Positions 1 through 6,706 of a DNA stretch of 11,926 nucleotides are shown here, in pieces. Source of the stretch: Bacillota bacterium (lineage in GTDB: Bacteria > Bacillota > Bacilli > Bacillales_B > DSM-18226); the NCBI GenBank assembly GCA_030705665.1, contig JAUZQA010000067.1, positions 1-11,926 of the forward strand. Reading direction: 5' to 3'. Position 1 is the first letter of the stretch; the number at the start of each line of letters is the position of its first letter. Both the position numbers and the translations under genes were made by a program. The notes below the pieces were generated by a model. It was given only the letters and a program-made list of their open reading frames with translations, was not told where the DNA came from and did no database searches.

Positions 1-23
1 CGGGCGCGTTTATGGAAGTAAAA

Positions 24-61
24 GGGTGATACATATTAGTCATGTATAATATGTATCACCC
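24..61. terminator. Bidirectional intrinsic terminator at the window's left edge
   Basis: A perfect 14-bp inverted repeat (GGGTGATACATATT at 24-37 and its complement at 48-61) encloses a 10-nt loop and is flanked by AAA on the left and, after one extra C, TTT on the right. It probably ends a gene lying left of the window and insulates the deoxyribose operon from it. Confidence 0.75.
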
Positions 62-65
62 CTTT

Positions 66-297
66 AAAATGTGATTGATTCAGAGAGTTGCTTCCCTTTG
101 TTTTTATACGCTCTGTTAAACCTGCCTGTGATTTCCGTTTTAGGTGCCGCTTTCTGCTGAAGCCTTATTTTTGATAACGAATTTATTGAAGGTTATACAA
201 CTGTTTTGGCCCTAAGTTAGGTTAGTGTAAAATTATTTTTTTTAAAATAATAAAACATCTTGCTTTTGCGCTAAACCAATGATATCTTTTACTTAGG
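66..297. other. Gene-free stretch upstream of the operator region
   Basis: I see no reading frame with a ribosome binding site here. The stretch contains a possible sigma-A promoter (171-199), a short AT inverted repeat (232-239 with 244-251, loop TTTT) and, at 123-140, a sequence related at about 15 of 18 positions to 10204-10221 (TGCCTGTTGATATCCGCT). The latter resembles a short intergenic repeat that I remember as common in Bacillaceae genomes, so it is probably repeat debris. Confidence 0.4.
171..199 (+). promoter_or_regulatory. Possible sigma-A promoter for the deoxyribose regulon
   Basis: TTGATA (171-176) and TATACA (194-199) are separated by exactly 17 bases, five and four matches to the sigma-A consensus. 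Initiation here would give a leader of about 350 nt that crosses all three operator-like boxes before the regulator gene. It is the best hexamer pair I found upstream of the regulator, but a start nearer the gene is also possible because the whole region is AT-rich. Confidence 0.35.
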
Positions 298-319
298 ATA
301 AAAAATCTAAACGTTTACA
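298..319 (+). promoter_or_regulatory. Operator-like box 1 (LacI-type, also cre-like)
   Basis: First of three identical 22-bp copies. The core TAAACGTTTA (308-317) is a perfect palindrome with the central CG typical of LacI-family operators. The 14-mer TCTAAACGTTTACA (306-319) matches the cre consensus TGWAANCGNTNWCA at every defined position except the second. It may bind the LacI-family regulator encoded at 555, CcpA, or both. Confidence 0.65.
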
Positions 320-355
320 AAAATCATTTTTATGTTTTTATGTTTTATCACTGAT

Positions 356-383
356 GTCTAGATTTTTTAATAAAATTCTAGAC
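356..383. promoter_or_regulatory. 28-bp imperfect palindrome between operator boxes
   Basis: GTCTAGA at 356-362 and TCTAGAC at 377-383 are perfect inverted arms around an A/T-rich centre that is itself mostly self-complementary. Its left half resembles, in reverse orientation, the A/T-rich left side of the three 22-bp boxes. It may be a separate protein-binding site or help loop formation; no function can be read from sequence alone. Confidence 0.35.
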
Positions 384-442
384 ATTTATATGAATTAATT
401 AAAGATTTTTATATTATATCAATTGTTTCAAATATTTTTTTA

Positions 443-464
443 ATAAAAAATCTAAACGTTTACA
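443..464 (+). promoter_or_regulatory. Operator-like box 2 (LacI-type, also cre-like)
   Basis: Second identical 22-bp copy, palindromic core TAAACGTTTA at 453-462, 145 bp downstream of box 1. Its flanks also match box 3 for several further bases on the left (TTTTTTTAAT). Confidence 0.65.
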
Positions 465-515
465 TTAATTATTTTTTAAATTTTATGATTAAATCAGTAT
501 TTTTATATTTTTTTA

Positions 516-537
516 ATAAAAAATCTAAACGTTTACA
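516..537 (+). promoter_or_regulatory. Operator-like box 3, directly before the regulator's ribosome binding site
   Basis: Third identical 22-bp copy, core TAAACGTTTA at 526-535, 73 bp (about seven helical turns) after box 2 and only 3 bp before the TAGGAG ribosome binding site. A repressor bound here would block transcription into the regulator gene and the genes behind it, which suggests autoregulation. Confidence 0.65.
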
Positions 538-554
538 TTTTAGGAGTTTTGAAA

Positions 555-1577
555 ATGGAATCTAAACCAAATATCCAAGATGTTGCAAAGCATGCAAAAG
601 TGTCTATTGCTACTGTCTCGAGGGTGATCAACAATCAGGGTGGTGTCCGCAAAGCAACAGAGGAGAAGATACTAAAGGCAATTGATGAACTCGGCTATAT
701 TCGCAGTGCAGCTGCAAGGATAATGAAGAGAAAGGAAACCAATACAATTGGTGTTATTGTTCCTGATATCAAGAATCCTTTTTTTCCTCTAGTAATGGCT
801 GGAATTGAACAAAAAGCCAGGGAGAAGGGTTATTTCACTATCCTGAGCAGTACAAACGAGTCACCTATTATAGAAGAAAAGATTGTAAAGAATTTTATTG
901 AGCGCGGTGTTGATGGGGTCATAATAACGACCGCCAATGAAAATGGAGAACACCTAAAACTGCTAAAGGAACAGGATATTCCAATTGTAGCGGTTGACCG
1001 CAGTATCAAAAGTTTTGATGTGGATACTGTCCTTGTGGACAATGCAAAAGGATCATACCAGGCTGTTCAGCATCTAATTCTACAGGGGCATGAGAAGATT
1101 GCTATTATTTGTGGACCACAAAATACTACTCCGGGGCTTGAGAGATTTCTAGGTTATAAGAGAGCACTGGAAAATTATAATATACCTTTTAATGAGAAGA
1201 ATATAGTTATGGGTGACTTTGGAGAGGAAAGTGGTTATCAGGCAACAAAAGTGCTTTTTGAACTTAATGATAAACCGACAGCTATTTTTTCTTCGAATAA
1301 CTTAATGACGATAGGCTGTATGAAGGCTCTGGAAGACTTGAATTGGAAGCTTGGCAGCGAAGTGTCGTTCATAGGCTTTGATGATGTTGATATCGCAACA
1401 TTCTTAAATCCGAAACTTAGTGTTGTTGCAAGACCGATGAATGCCATAGGAGAAATTGCCTTTCAGTTACTATATGAACGAATTAGCTTTAAAGAGTCTA
1501 TTCCGAAACGGGAATATTTATTGACTCCTGAGCTGAAAATTAGGCAGTCCTGCAGGTTAGTGAAGACAGTATTTTAA
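555..1577 (+). CDS. LacI-family transcriptional regulator of the deoxyribose operon
   Basis: A 340-aa DNA-binding repressor of the LacI/GalR family, normal family length. Residues 6-55 form the helix-turn-helix and hinge (IQDVAKHAKVSIATVSRVIN, near-identical in recognition helix to CcpA-type regulators), followed from about residue 62 by a periplasmic-binding-protein-like effector domain (TIGVIVPDIKNPFF; VDGVIITT; SFIGFDDVDIA). An in-frame TTG lies two codons upstream at 549, but TAGGAG at 541-546 is 8 bases from the ATG at 555 and only 2 from the TTG, so ATG 555 is chosen. It heads the deo genes in the same direction, 138 bp before deoC, with no strong terminator between. The effector is probably deoxyribose or its phosphate (inference from context). 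In Salmonella the comparable deoxyribose genes are controlled by a different, DeoR-family regulator (DeoQ), so the LacI type is a local solution. Confidence 0.9.
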   Translation: MESKPNIQDVAKHAKVSIATVSRVINNQGGVRKATEEKILKAIDELGYIRSAAARIMKRKETNTIGVIVPDIKNPFFPLVMAGIEQKAREKGYFTILSSTNESPIIEEKIVKNFIERGVDGVIITTANENGEHLKLLKEQDIPIVAVDRSIKSFDVDTVLVDNAKGSYQAVQHLILQGHEKIAIICGPQNTTPGLERFLGYKRALENYNIPFNEKNIVMGDFGEESGYQATKVLFELNDKPTAIFSSNNLMTIGCMKALEDLNWKLGSEVSFIGFDDVDIATFLNPKLSVVARPMNAIGEIAFQLLYERISFKESIPKREYLLTPELKIRQSCRLVKTVF

Positions 1578-1662
1578 TTTTTGTTTAAAAGCAAAGCTTT
1601 CAATCAATCGAAAATGGATCGCCAATGGACAAAGATATATTGGTGTTCTTATTTCAAAGGAA

Positions 1663-1676
1663 TGAAAGCGCTTTTA
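1663..1676 (+). promoter_or_regulatory. Candidate cre site (catabolite control) before deoC
   Basis: TGAAAGCGCTTTTA agrees with the CcpA consensus TGWAANCGNTNWCA at all defined positions but one (T instead of C at position 13). It lies 40 bp before the deoC start. A weak promoter-like pair (TGGACA 1626-1631, TATTTC 1650-1655) sits just upstream, so a bound protein would act as a roadblock. This site differs in sequence from the three boxes before the regulator and is the likelier dedicated CcpA site. Confidence 0.55.
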
Positions 1677-1715
1677 ATAAATAAATCATTTTAAAGAAAA
1701 AAGGAGATCTTTTGT

Positions 1716-2381
1716 ATGAACATAGCAAAAATGATTGATCACACCTTATTGAAAGCAGAATCAACAAAAGAACAAATTGTTAATCTTTGTGCAGAAGCAA
1801 GGGAATATGGATTTGCCTCTGTATGTGTGAATCCAGTATGGGTAAAAACAGCAAAAGGAGAGCTCGAAGGCAGTGATGTTAAAGTTTGTACAGTCATCGG
1901 CTTCCCGCTTGGAGCCTCGACTTCAGCAGTTAAGGCATTTGAAACGGAAGATGCTATAAAAAATGGTGCAGAAGAGGTAGACATGGTCATCACGATCGGC
2001 CATTTGAAAGCCGGCGATGATCAATCTGTAGAAGCCGACATTCGCGCTGTTGTCAATGCTGCACGAGGAAAAGCGCTTGTTAAAGTCATAATCGAAACCT
2101 CTCTCCTTACCGAGGAAGAAAAAGTGCGTGCTTGTGAACTTGCGATGCGTGCAGGGGCTGATTTTGTAAAAACTTCAACAGGATTTTCAACAGAGGGAGC
2201 CACAGCTGAAGATGTTGCATTAATGAGAAAAACAGTTGGAGAACAAGCAGGGGTAAAAGCGTCTGGAGGAATTCGTGATCTAAACGATTTGAAAGCCATG
2301 GCTGAAGCGGGTGCAAATAGAATTGGAGCAAGTTCCGGTGTGAAGATTATGATGGGAGAAAAAATTGAAAGCGGCTACTAA
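1716..2381 (+). CDS. deoC: Deoxyribose-phosphate aldolase
   Basis: A cytoplasmic class I aldolase (221 aa, typical for the short Bacillus form) that cleaves 2-deoxy-D-ribose 5-phosphate into glyceraldehyde 3-phosphate and acetaldehyde. The whole TIM-barrel is present: MIDHTLLK near the N-terminus, EEVDMVI with Asp89, the Schiff-base lysine Lys152 in [10 protein letters not shown] and the second active-site lysine Lys181 in VKASGGIRD, equivalent to Asp102, Lys167 and Lys201 of the E. coli enzyme. AAGGAG at 1701-1706 lies 9 bases before the ATG. In nucleoside catabolism deoC usually travels with deoD, pdp or cdd; here it sits with a permease and a sugar kinase instead, pointing to free deoxyribose as the substrate source. 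Expression is probably controlled by the upstream LacI-type regulator and a cre-like site. Confidence 0.97.
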   Translation: MNIAKMIDHTLLKAESTKEQIVNLCAEAREYGFASVCVNPVWVKTAKGELEGSDVKVCTVIGFPLGASTSAVKAFETEDAIKNGAEEVDMVITIGHLKAGDDQSVEADIRAVVNAARGKALVKVIIETSLLTEEEKVRACELAMRAGADFVKTSTGFSTEGATAEDVALMRKTVGEQAGVKASGGIRDLNDLKAMAEAGANRIGASSGVKIMMGEKIESGY

Positions 2382-2436
2382 TTTTTTATAGTTTGTTTGC
2401 GAGTAATAAAAAATAAAATATTCAGGAGATGTTGAA

Positions 2437-3783
2437 ATGAAAGGGAATAACTTAATTCAATTGCCGGATGGATATTTAAACCGCACACCAATTTTTCAAT
2501 TTATTCTGTTGTCAATGCTTTTTCCGTTATGGGCGGTAGCAGCAAGCTTGAATGATATTTTAATCACGCAATTTAAACATGTGTTTGAGTTAAGTGATTT
2601 TGCGAGCGCTTTAGTGCAAAGTGCATTTTACGGCGGTTATTTTCTAGTCGCGATCCCTGCTTCAATGGTTATTAAGAAAACGAATTACAAGTTTGCTATC
2701 ATTACAGGTTTGTTATTTTATATTGCAGGTTGTTCACTATTTTATCCAGCTTCGCATATGGCAACCTACACGATGTTTTTATTTGCCATCTTTTCGATTG
2801 CCATTGGCCTGGGATTTCTTGAAACTGCAGCCAATACATACAGTTCTATGATAGGGCCGAGCAAGTTTGCCACTCTTCGTCTAAATATTAGTCAAACATT
2901 TTATCCATTAGGATCTATTTCAGGGATTTTACTTGGAAAATACCTTGTTTTCCAAGAAGGAGCCAGTCTTGAAGCACAGATGGCAAAAATGTCTCCAGCA
3001 GAGGCACATGCTTTCGGGCTAAAAATGCTAGAGCATACTCTAGAACCATACAGGTATATTATTTTTGTGCTTGTCGCTGTACTAGTTCTGTTTATCCTTA
3101 CTAAATTTCCTTCTTGTAAACCAGCAATGGAAAACGGTAAAAATTTAGAAAAATCACCAGGAGTTTTCAACACATTGAAATACTTAGGCGGAAACAAGAA
3201 TTTCCGTAAAGGGATCGCTGCCCAATTCTTATATGTTGGAATGCAGGTAACGGTTTGGTCTTTTACCATTCGTTTAGCTCTTTCTATCAATCATGGCATT
3301 AATGAGCGTATTGCCTCAAATTTCATGGTATACAGTTTTATTTGCTTTTTTGCAGGGAAGTTCATTGCCAATTTCCTTATGACTCGATTCGCTCCGTCTA
3401 AGGTGTTATTCAGCTACTCCATTATCGGTTCTATCCTGCTTGCATATGTAGCTTTTGTACCAAGCATGACTGCAGTGTATGGGGCTGTCGCCGTCAGTAT
3501 GCTATTTGGACCGTGCTGGCCGACCATTTATGCGGAAACACTTGGGGTTGTAAAAGAGAAAAAATATACAGAAATGGCCGGAGCTATTCTCGTAATGTCA
3601 ATTGTTGGGGGCGCTTTTATCCCTGCGGCTCAAGGATATGTATCTGACTTTTTCCATTCCATGCAAATCTCATTCCTTGTACCAATGGCATGCTTTATTT
3701 ATGTAGGTTTCTATTTTTTCAGCAAAATAAAAATACAGCAAGCAGCAGGGAAAGCATCAGAGGAATCAGAAAAGATTGCTTAG
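2437..3783 (+). CDS. deoP: Deoxyribose permease, FucP-type major facilitator
   Basis: A 448-aa integral membrane sugar:proton symporter of the FucP branch of the major facilitator superfamily. About 12 hydrophobic segments are visible, with the extended loop containing charged residues around 170-200 before the segment YRYIIFVLVAVLVLFIL. Family marks are LNDILITQFK (Asp40) and GLGFLETAANTY (Glu129), equivalent to the proton-coupling Asp46 and Glu135 of E. coli FucP, followed by RLNISQTFYPLGSISG. FucP itself carries fucose; deoxyribose is inferred from the neighbours deoC, deoX and deoK, the same set as the Salmonella deoQKPX locus. AGGAG at 2424-2428 lies 8 bases before the ATG. It follows deoC by 55 bp without a terminator. 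Substrate choice is the least certain point. Confidence 0.9.
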   Translation: MKGNNLIQLPDGYLNRTPIFQFILLSMLFPLWAVAASLNDILITQFKHVFELSDFASALVQSAFYGGYFLVAIPASMVIKKTNYKFAIITGLLFYIAGCSLFYPASHMATYTMFLFAIFSIAIGLGFLETAANTYSSMIGPSKFATLRLNISQTFYPLGSISGILLGKYLVFQEGASLEAQMAKMSPAEAHAFGLKMLEHTLEPYRYIIFVLVAVLVLFILTKFPSCKPAMENGKNLEKSPGVFNTLKYLGGNKNFRKGIAAQFLYVGMQVTVWSFTIRLALSINHGINERIASNFMVYSFICFFAGKFIANFLMTRFAPSKVLFSYSIIGSILLAYVAFVPSMTAVYGAVAVSMLFGPCWPTIYAETLGVVKEKKYTEMAGAILVMSIVGGAFIPAAQGYVSDFFHSMQISFLVPMACFIYVGFYFFSKIKIQQAAGKASEESEKIA

Positions 3784-3797
3784 TTGAGAGTAGTATC

Positions 3798-3821
3798 AGG
3801 GCAGTCTGATAGGGCTGCCCT
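3798..3821 (+). terminator. Hairpin between deoP and deoX, possible partial terminator or mRNA processing site
   Basis: AGGGCAG (3798-3804) pairs perfectly with CTGCCCT (3815-3821) over a 10-nt loop. A competing smaller hairpin, ATAGGG with CCCTAT (3809-3814 and 3818-3823), uses the same 3' arm. The following bases (ATTTGTTG) are only weakly T-rich, so full termination is unlikely. It may lower expression of deoX and deoK relative to deoC and deoP, or protect the 3' end of the upstream mRNA. Confidence 0.5.
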
Positions 3822-3851
3822 ATTTGTTGAAATAGGAGATGATTAGGAATT

Positions 3852-4865
3852 ATGAAAGGGATTGTAGAACTGCAGCGGAAATTTTTTAAAGAAACAAGCC
3901 AAATTATTTTTCATAATGAAAATATTACAGCAAGCATATTCGAGTATCCATCAGGAGTGGAGGCAATTGAACTGAAGAATACGAGGGGGAGGATGGTTGT
4001 TCTTCCTTACATGGGTCAGATGATCTGGGATTTGGAGTTTGATGGCATTAATCTTAAAATGAAAAACATGTTCTCGCAGCCGAAAAAGGTTAATAATGTC
4101 GTAGATACATATGGATGTTTTGCCTTTCACTCAGGTTTGATCCGCAATGGCTGTCCGGGACCAAATGATGATCATGAATTGCATGGTGAAATGCCGTGTG
4201 CTGAAATGGACAGAGCTTGGTTAGAAATAACAGATGAGGGTGTTAAGATCTGTGGTGAAACGGAGTATGTAAAAGGTTTTGGACACCATTATTTGGCCCG
4301 TCCGAGTGTCAAAATATTTAATGATGAAACCTATATTGAGATCAACATGACGGTTAAAAATCTCTCAGGAGCAGAGATGCCGCTTCAGTATATGTGCCAT
4401 ACAAACTATGCTTATTTAGAAAATGCGGAAATGAAACAGAACATTCCATCTGATGTTTTCAAGCTTAGAGAATCTGTTCCCGCCCATGTGAGACCAACAG
4501 AAAAGTGGCTGAATTATAATCGAAGCCTGCTTTCAGGTGAAGAAACTCTTTCCGTTTTAAACCAGCCTGAAATGTACGATCCTGAAATTGTGTTTTTTGG
4601 TGATGAGCTGGATCGTTATCAGCAAGACGCAGAATTTGAAATGGTTTCTCCAAACGGTTGTACGTTCTTCACTAAATTTTCAACTGAGGAATTAAAGTAT
4701 GCCACACGCTGGATTTTACATAATAGCGATCAGCAAGTAGGTGCGTTTGTTTTACCAGGTACATGCCGCCCTGAAGGTTTTCTTGCTGCTGAAAAGTCTG
4801 GTACATTAATTAAGCTTGGTGCTGAGGAAGAAAAATCATTTACGGTCGTAACAGGCAAGAAATAG
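3852..4865 (+). CDS. deoX: DUF4432 aldose-1-epimerase-like protein, probable deoxyribose mutarotase
   Basis: A 337-aa protein of the DUF4432 family, a relative of galactose mutarotase (GalM). Two histidines fit the catalytic pair of aldose epimerases: His111 in HGEMPCAEMDRAW and His183 in QYMCHTNYAYLE; an acid near the C-terminus (Glu308 in CRPEGFLAAE) could be the catalytic base. In Salmonella the homologue DeoX lies with deoxyribose kinase and permease genes; interconversion of deoxyribose anomers before phosphorylation is the likely role but has not been shown by this sequence. The start ATG is poorly served: AGGAG at 3834-3838 is 13 bases away and AGGA at 3845-3848 only 3, and the gene follows the 3798-3821 hairpin, so translation may be weak. 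deoK follows after 12 bases. Confidence 0.85.
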   Translation: MKGIVELQRKFFKETSQIIFHNENITASIFEYPSGVEAIELKNTRGRMVVLPYMGQMIWDLEFDGINLKMKNMFSQPKKVNNVVDTYGCFAFHSGLIRNGCPGPNDDHELHGEMPCAEMDRAWLEITDEGVKICGETEYVKGFGHHYLARPSVKIFNDETYIEINMTVKNLSGAEMPLQYMCHTNYAYLENAEMKQNIPSDVFKLRESVPAHVRPTEKWLNYNRSLLSGEETLSVLNQPEMYDPEIVFFGDELDRYQQDAEFEMVSPNGCTFFTKFSTEELKYATRWILHNSDQQVGAFVLPGTCRPEGFLAAEKSGTLIKLGAEEEKSFTVVTGKK

Positions 4866-4877
4866 GGAGGGAAAGAA

Positions 4878-5792
4878 ATGGATATCGCAGTTATTGGATC
4901 AAATATGGTAGATCTCATTTCCTATATTGATAAAATGCCAAAAGAAGGAGAAACTTTGGAAGCACCGGACTTCAAAATTGGCTGTGGCGGCAAAGGGGCA
5001 AACCAGGCAGTAGCAGCCGCCAAAATGGGCTCGGAAGTCATGATGATTACCAAGGTAGGCGATGATCTTTTTGCAGACAACACGATTGAAAATCTCAAAA
5101 GCTATGGGATTGATACGGAGTTTACAAATAAAGTCCATGGAACCTCAAGTGGAGTCGCACCGATTTTTGTAGACCGGGACTCAAAGAACCGCATCCTTAT
5201 TATTAAGGGAGCTAATCAATACCTATTGCCTGAAGATGTTGACCGTGCAGCTGAGAAGCTAAAGAAATGTTCATTGATTGTTCTGCAGCTTGAAATCCCT
5301 CTGCAAACGATTTATCGTGCTATTGAGTTCGGCAATGAGAATGGCATTCCTGTTATTTTGAATCCGGCACCAGCATCAAAGGAATTGGATTTTCAGTATG
5401 TTTGCAGATGTGATTATTTTATTCCAAACGAAAGCGAACTTGAGCTATTAACAGGTATGCCTGTTGAGAGTAAAGAGCAGATCCGGGTGGCTGCATCGAC
5501 TTTAATTGATAAAGGTGTTAAAAATGTGATTGTCACAATGGGCAGCCGCGGGGTTATGTGGGTAATGAAAGAGAAGGTTTATACAATCGAATCATATAAA
5601 GTTGATGCTATTGACACAACTGGAGCTGGTGATGCTTTCATTGGCTGTTTTGCTCACTTTTTTGTGCAAAATGGCGATGCTCTTCAAGCTATCAAGATGG
5701 CAACAGCTTTTGCTGCACTAAGTGTTACCAAACAAGGTACTCAAACCTCTTATCCAAATGTGGAAGAATTGAATCAGTTTCTGAAAAATTAA
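4878..5792 (+). CDS. deoK: Deoxyribokinase, PfkB/ribokinase family
   Basis: A 304-aa cytoplasmic sugar kinase that should phosphorylate 2-deoxy-D-ribose to the 5-phosphate, the substrate of DeoC. The N-terminus IAVIGSNMVDLI carries the sugar-binding Asn9 and Asp12; the first PfkB signature is IGCGGKGANQAVAAAKMG (34-51) and the second is DTTGAGDAFIGCF (246-258) with catalytic Asp252 and the GAGD anion hole. The stretches MVDLI, EGETLEAP, SSGVAPIFV and GTQTSYP closely resemble Salmonella deoxyribokinase as I remember it, more so than ribokinase RbsK. GGGAGG at 4865-4870 overlaps the deoX stop codon and lies 7 bases from the ATG, so the two genes are probably translationally coupled. Last gene of the operon. 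Some activity on ribose is common in this family. Confidence 0.92.
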   Translation: MDIAVIGSNMVDLISYIDKMPKEGETLEAPDFKIGCGGKGANQAVAAAKMGSEVMMITKVGDDLFADNTIENLKSYGIDTEFTNKVHGTSSGVAPIFVDRDSKNRILIIKGANQYLLPEDVDRAAEKLKKCSLIVLQLEIPLQTIYRAIEFGNENGIPVILNPAPASKELDFQYVCRCDYFIPNESELELLTGMPVESKEQIRVAASTLIDKGVKNVIVTMGSRGVMWVMKEKVYTIESYKVDAIDTTGAGDAFIGCFAHFFVQNGDALQAIKMATAFAALSVTKQGTQTSYPNVEELNQFLKN

Positions 5793-5892
5793 CGAAAAAA
5801 AACCAAATGATTTGTGTGAAATTTTAACATCATTGATTAGAGTTTAAAGCAAAATATCAGGTTTTCGATATCAAAATACTAAAAAGTGCAGA

Positions 5893-5927
5893 AAAATCAC
5901 TGGCCGGAATTTCCGGCCAGTGATTTT
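5893..5927. terminator. Strong bidirectional terminator of the deo operon
   Basis: A perfect 17-bp inverted repeat, arms 5893-5909 and 5911-5927 around a single central T at 5910, with a GC-rich core (CACTGGCCGG) and A-rich/T-rich ends. It lies 100 bp after deoK and gives an intrinsic terminator on both strands, so a leftward transcript from the accessory region would also stop here. Confidence 0.85.
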
Positions 5928-5962
5928 CATTTGGCTTGTTATTGGCTCCCTAACTATACTTT

Positions 5963-6017
5963 CGTAAGGCACAAGAGTCAGCGTAAATAGACAAATGTCT
6001 TTTTGGGGTGCCTGACG
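5963..6017. repeat. Imperfect inverted repeat CGTAAGGCAC / GTGCCTGACG
   Basis: CGTAAGGCAC (5963-5972) and GTGCCTGACG (6008-6017) are complementary at nine of ten positions. The loop contains a small hairpin AGAC-AAAT-GTCT (5989-6000) followed by TTTTT. It could be a transcribed structured element or repeat debris; there is no adjacent gene. Confidence 0.35.
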
Positions 6018-6291
6018 CTATTTTAATTTCGAAAATGAATGGGTAGGTAAACATTGCTACATTTCTCTTATCTGTGGTCACCACTCAAGCCATATAGACT
6101 GCGGGAACAAACATCATATCAAAAGCGAAACTAACTGGATAAGCATCGCCTTTTTTATAAAAAAATATTTAAATATGTATTAATTGCTAACATTTTGCTA
6201 ACGCAATGAAGTATAAATAGTAAATTTTCGTTAAAGATGTTACAGTTAGAAAATGTAAAAACCTTGATATATCGCACTTTTAAGACATAAC

Positions 6292-6307
6292 GTGTAAGAT
6301 ATTACAC
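6292..6307. promoter_or_regulatory. 16-bp near-palindrome GTGTAAGATATTACAC
   Basis: GTGTAA (6292-6297) and TTACAC (6302-6307) are perfect inverted halves around GATA. The size and symmetry suit a dimeric regulator operator; it could equally form a small hairpin. It lies 12 bp before the groEL-tail repeat and has no obvious gene to control. Confidence 0.3.
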
Positions 6308-6319
6308 CCTCTCACCTTG

Positions 6320-6336
6320 TGGGCGGCATGATGTAA
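6320..6336 (+). repeat. groEL 3'-end-like direct repeat, copy 1 (possible att site)
   Basis: TGGGCGGCATGATGTAA is identical to 9196-9212. Read in frame it gives Gly-Gly-Met-Met-stop, the C-terminal tail typical of GroEL. The bases to its left do not encode GroEL, so this is only the gene's last codons. Such short 3'-end duplicates are what site-specific integrases leave at the boundary of an inserted element. It is directly followed by a 9-bp hairpin (6337-6345 with 6349-6357, loop TAT). Confidence 0.55.
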
Positions 6337-6357
6337 TAAAGGTTTTATAAACCTTTA
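6337..6357. other. 9-bp hairpin next to the groEL-tail repeat
   Basis: TAAAGGTTT (6337-6345) and AAACCTTTA (6349-6357) are perfectly complementary around TAT. The stem is A/T-rich with no T-run of terminator quality, so it may instead be part of a recombination arm site. Confidence 0.4.
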
Positions 6358-6395
6358 TATATAATATTCCTATTTCCATTCTGTTGTAGATTTAA

Positions 6396-6430
6396 AATAA
6401 AGATTGATAATTTGTAATAAAGATTGATAA
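6396..6430 (+). repeat. Tandem direct repeat, AATAAAGATTGATAA twice, 20-bp period
   Basis: Two perfect 15-bp copies (6396-6410 and 6416-6430) lie on a 20-bp period, about two helical turns. They immediately precede a small terminator. Spacing of this kind suits cooperative protein binding or arm-type integrase sites; replication slippage is the simpler alternative. Confidence 0.5.
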
Positions 6431-6435
6431 AAGAT

Positions 6436-6460
6436 CCTGTGTTGATATACAGGCTTTTTT
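6436..6460 (+). terminator. Small intrinsic terminator
   Basis: CCTGT (6436-6440) pairs with ACAGG (6449-6453), extended by one G-T wobble, and is followed by C and six T. It would end rightward transcription through the accessory stretch before the gene at 6707. No gene directly upstream explains it. Confidence 0.5.
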
Positions 6461-6470
6461 CATTTTCCGC

Positions 6471-6493
6471 AATCGGGCCAGATTATGGAACAA
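6471..6493 (-). repeat. Inverted relative of the AATCGGGCGC dispersed repeat
   Basis: The reverse complement of 6482-6493 is TTGTTCCATAAT, identical to 7346-7357 in the copy at 7346. The same 23 bases also carry AATCGGGC in forward orientation (6471-6478), so the element looks like two half-copies facing each other. Confidence 0.4.
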
Positions 6494-6616
6494 TTTTTTA
6501 TAAAAAGATAGAGTAGGTTACAAGGATTGTACATTAGCTTTTTGGTTTTCCTTTAAGAGATGCTGTATCAGTAAAATAGAAATTGGATGTTTAGGTTAGT
6601 TAATGAATTGCTTGTT

Positions 6617-6646
6617 TTGACAAATAACTTATTTTAGAGTGGTAAT
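6617..6646 (+). promoter_or_regulatory. Probable promoter of the gene at 6707
   Basis: A perfect -35 hexamer TTGACA (6617-6622) is followed after 18 bases by GGTAAT (6641-6646), four matches to the -10 consensus. The predicted start is about 55 bases before the ATG. Confidence 0.45.
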
Positions 6647-6706
6647 ATAGATGTTTTTTAGTTGTAATTTTGGGTTTCATTTTTAAAAAATGAAGGAGCT
6701 AACGAT

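Larger units (their letters stand above)
5928..6616. other. Gene-free accessory stretch after the deo operon
   Basis: No convincing gene lies in these roughly 690 bases. The stretch is a mosaic of short elements listed separately: an inverted repeat (5963-6017), a 16-bp near-palindrome (6292-6307), a 17-bp groEL-tail repeat (6320-6336) with a hairpin, a tandem 15-bp repeat with terminator (6396-6460) and a dispersed-repeat relative (6471-6493). A minus-strand frame 6085-6173 reads like a protein fragment but has neither start nor recognisable family. Confidence 0.5.

Noticed and set aside
549..554. TTG at 549 as start of the LacI-family gene
   Set aside because: Only 2 bases separate it from TAGGAG; the ATG at 555 has the proper 8-base spacing.
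1588..1600. AAAGC-AAA-GCTTT hairpin after the regulator gene
   Set aside because: Five-bp stem without a T-run; too weak to be called a terminator separating the regulator from deoC.
6085..6173. Minus-strand open stretch reading KKGDAYPVSFAFDMMFVPAV
   Set aside because: It looks protein-like but is under 30 codons, has no start or ribosome binding site, and I cannot place it in a family; kept only as a possible fragment.
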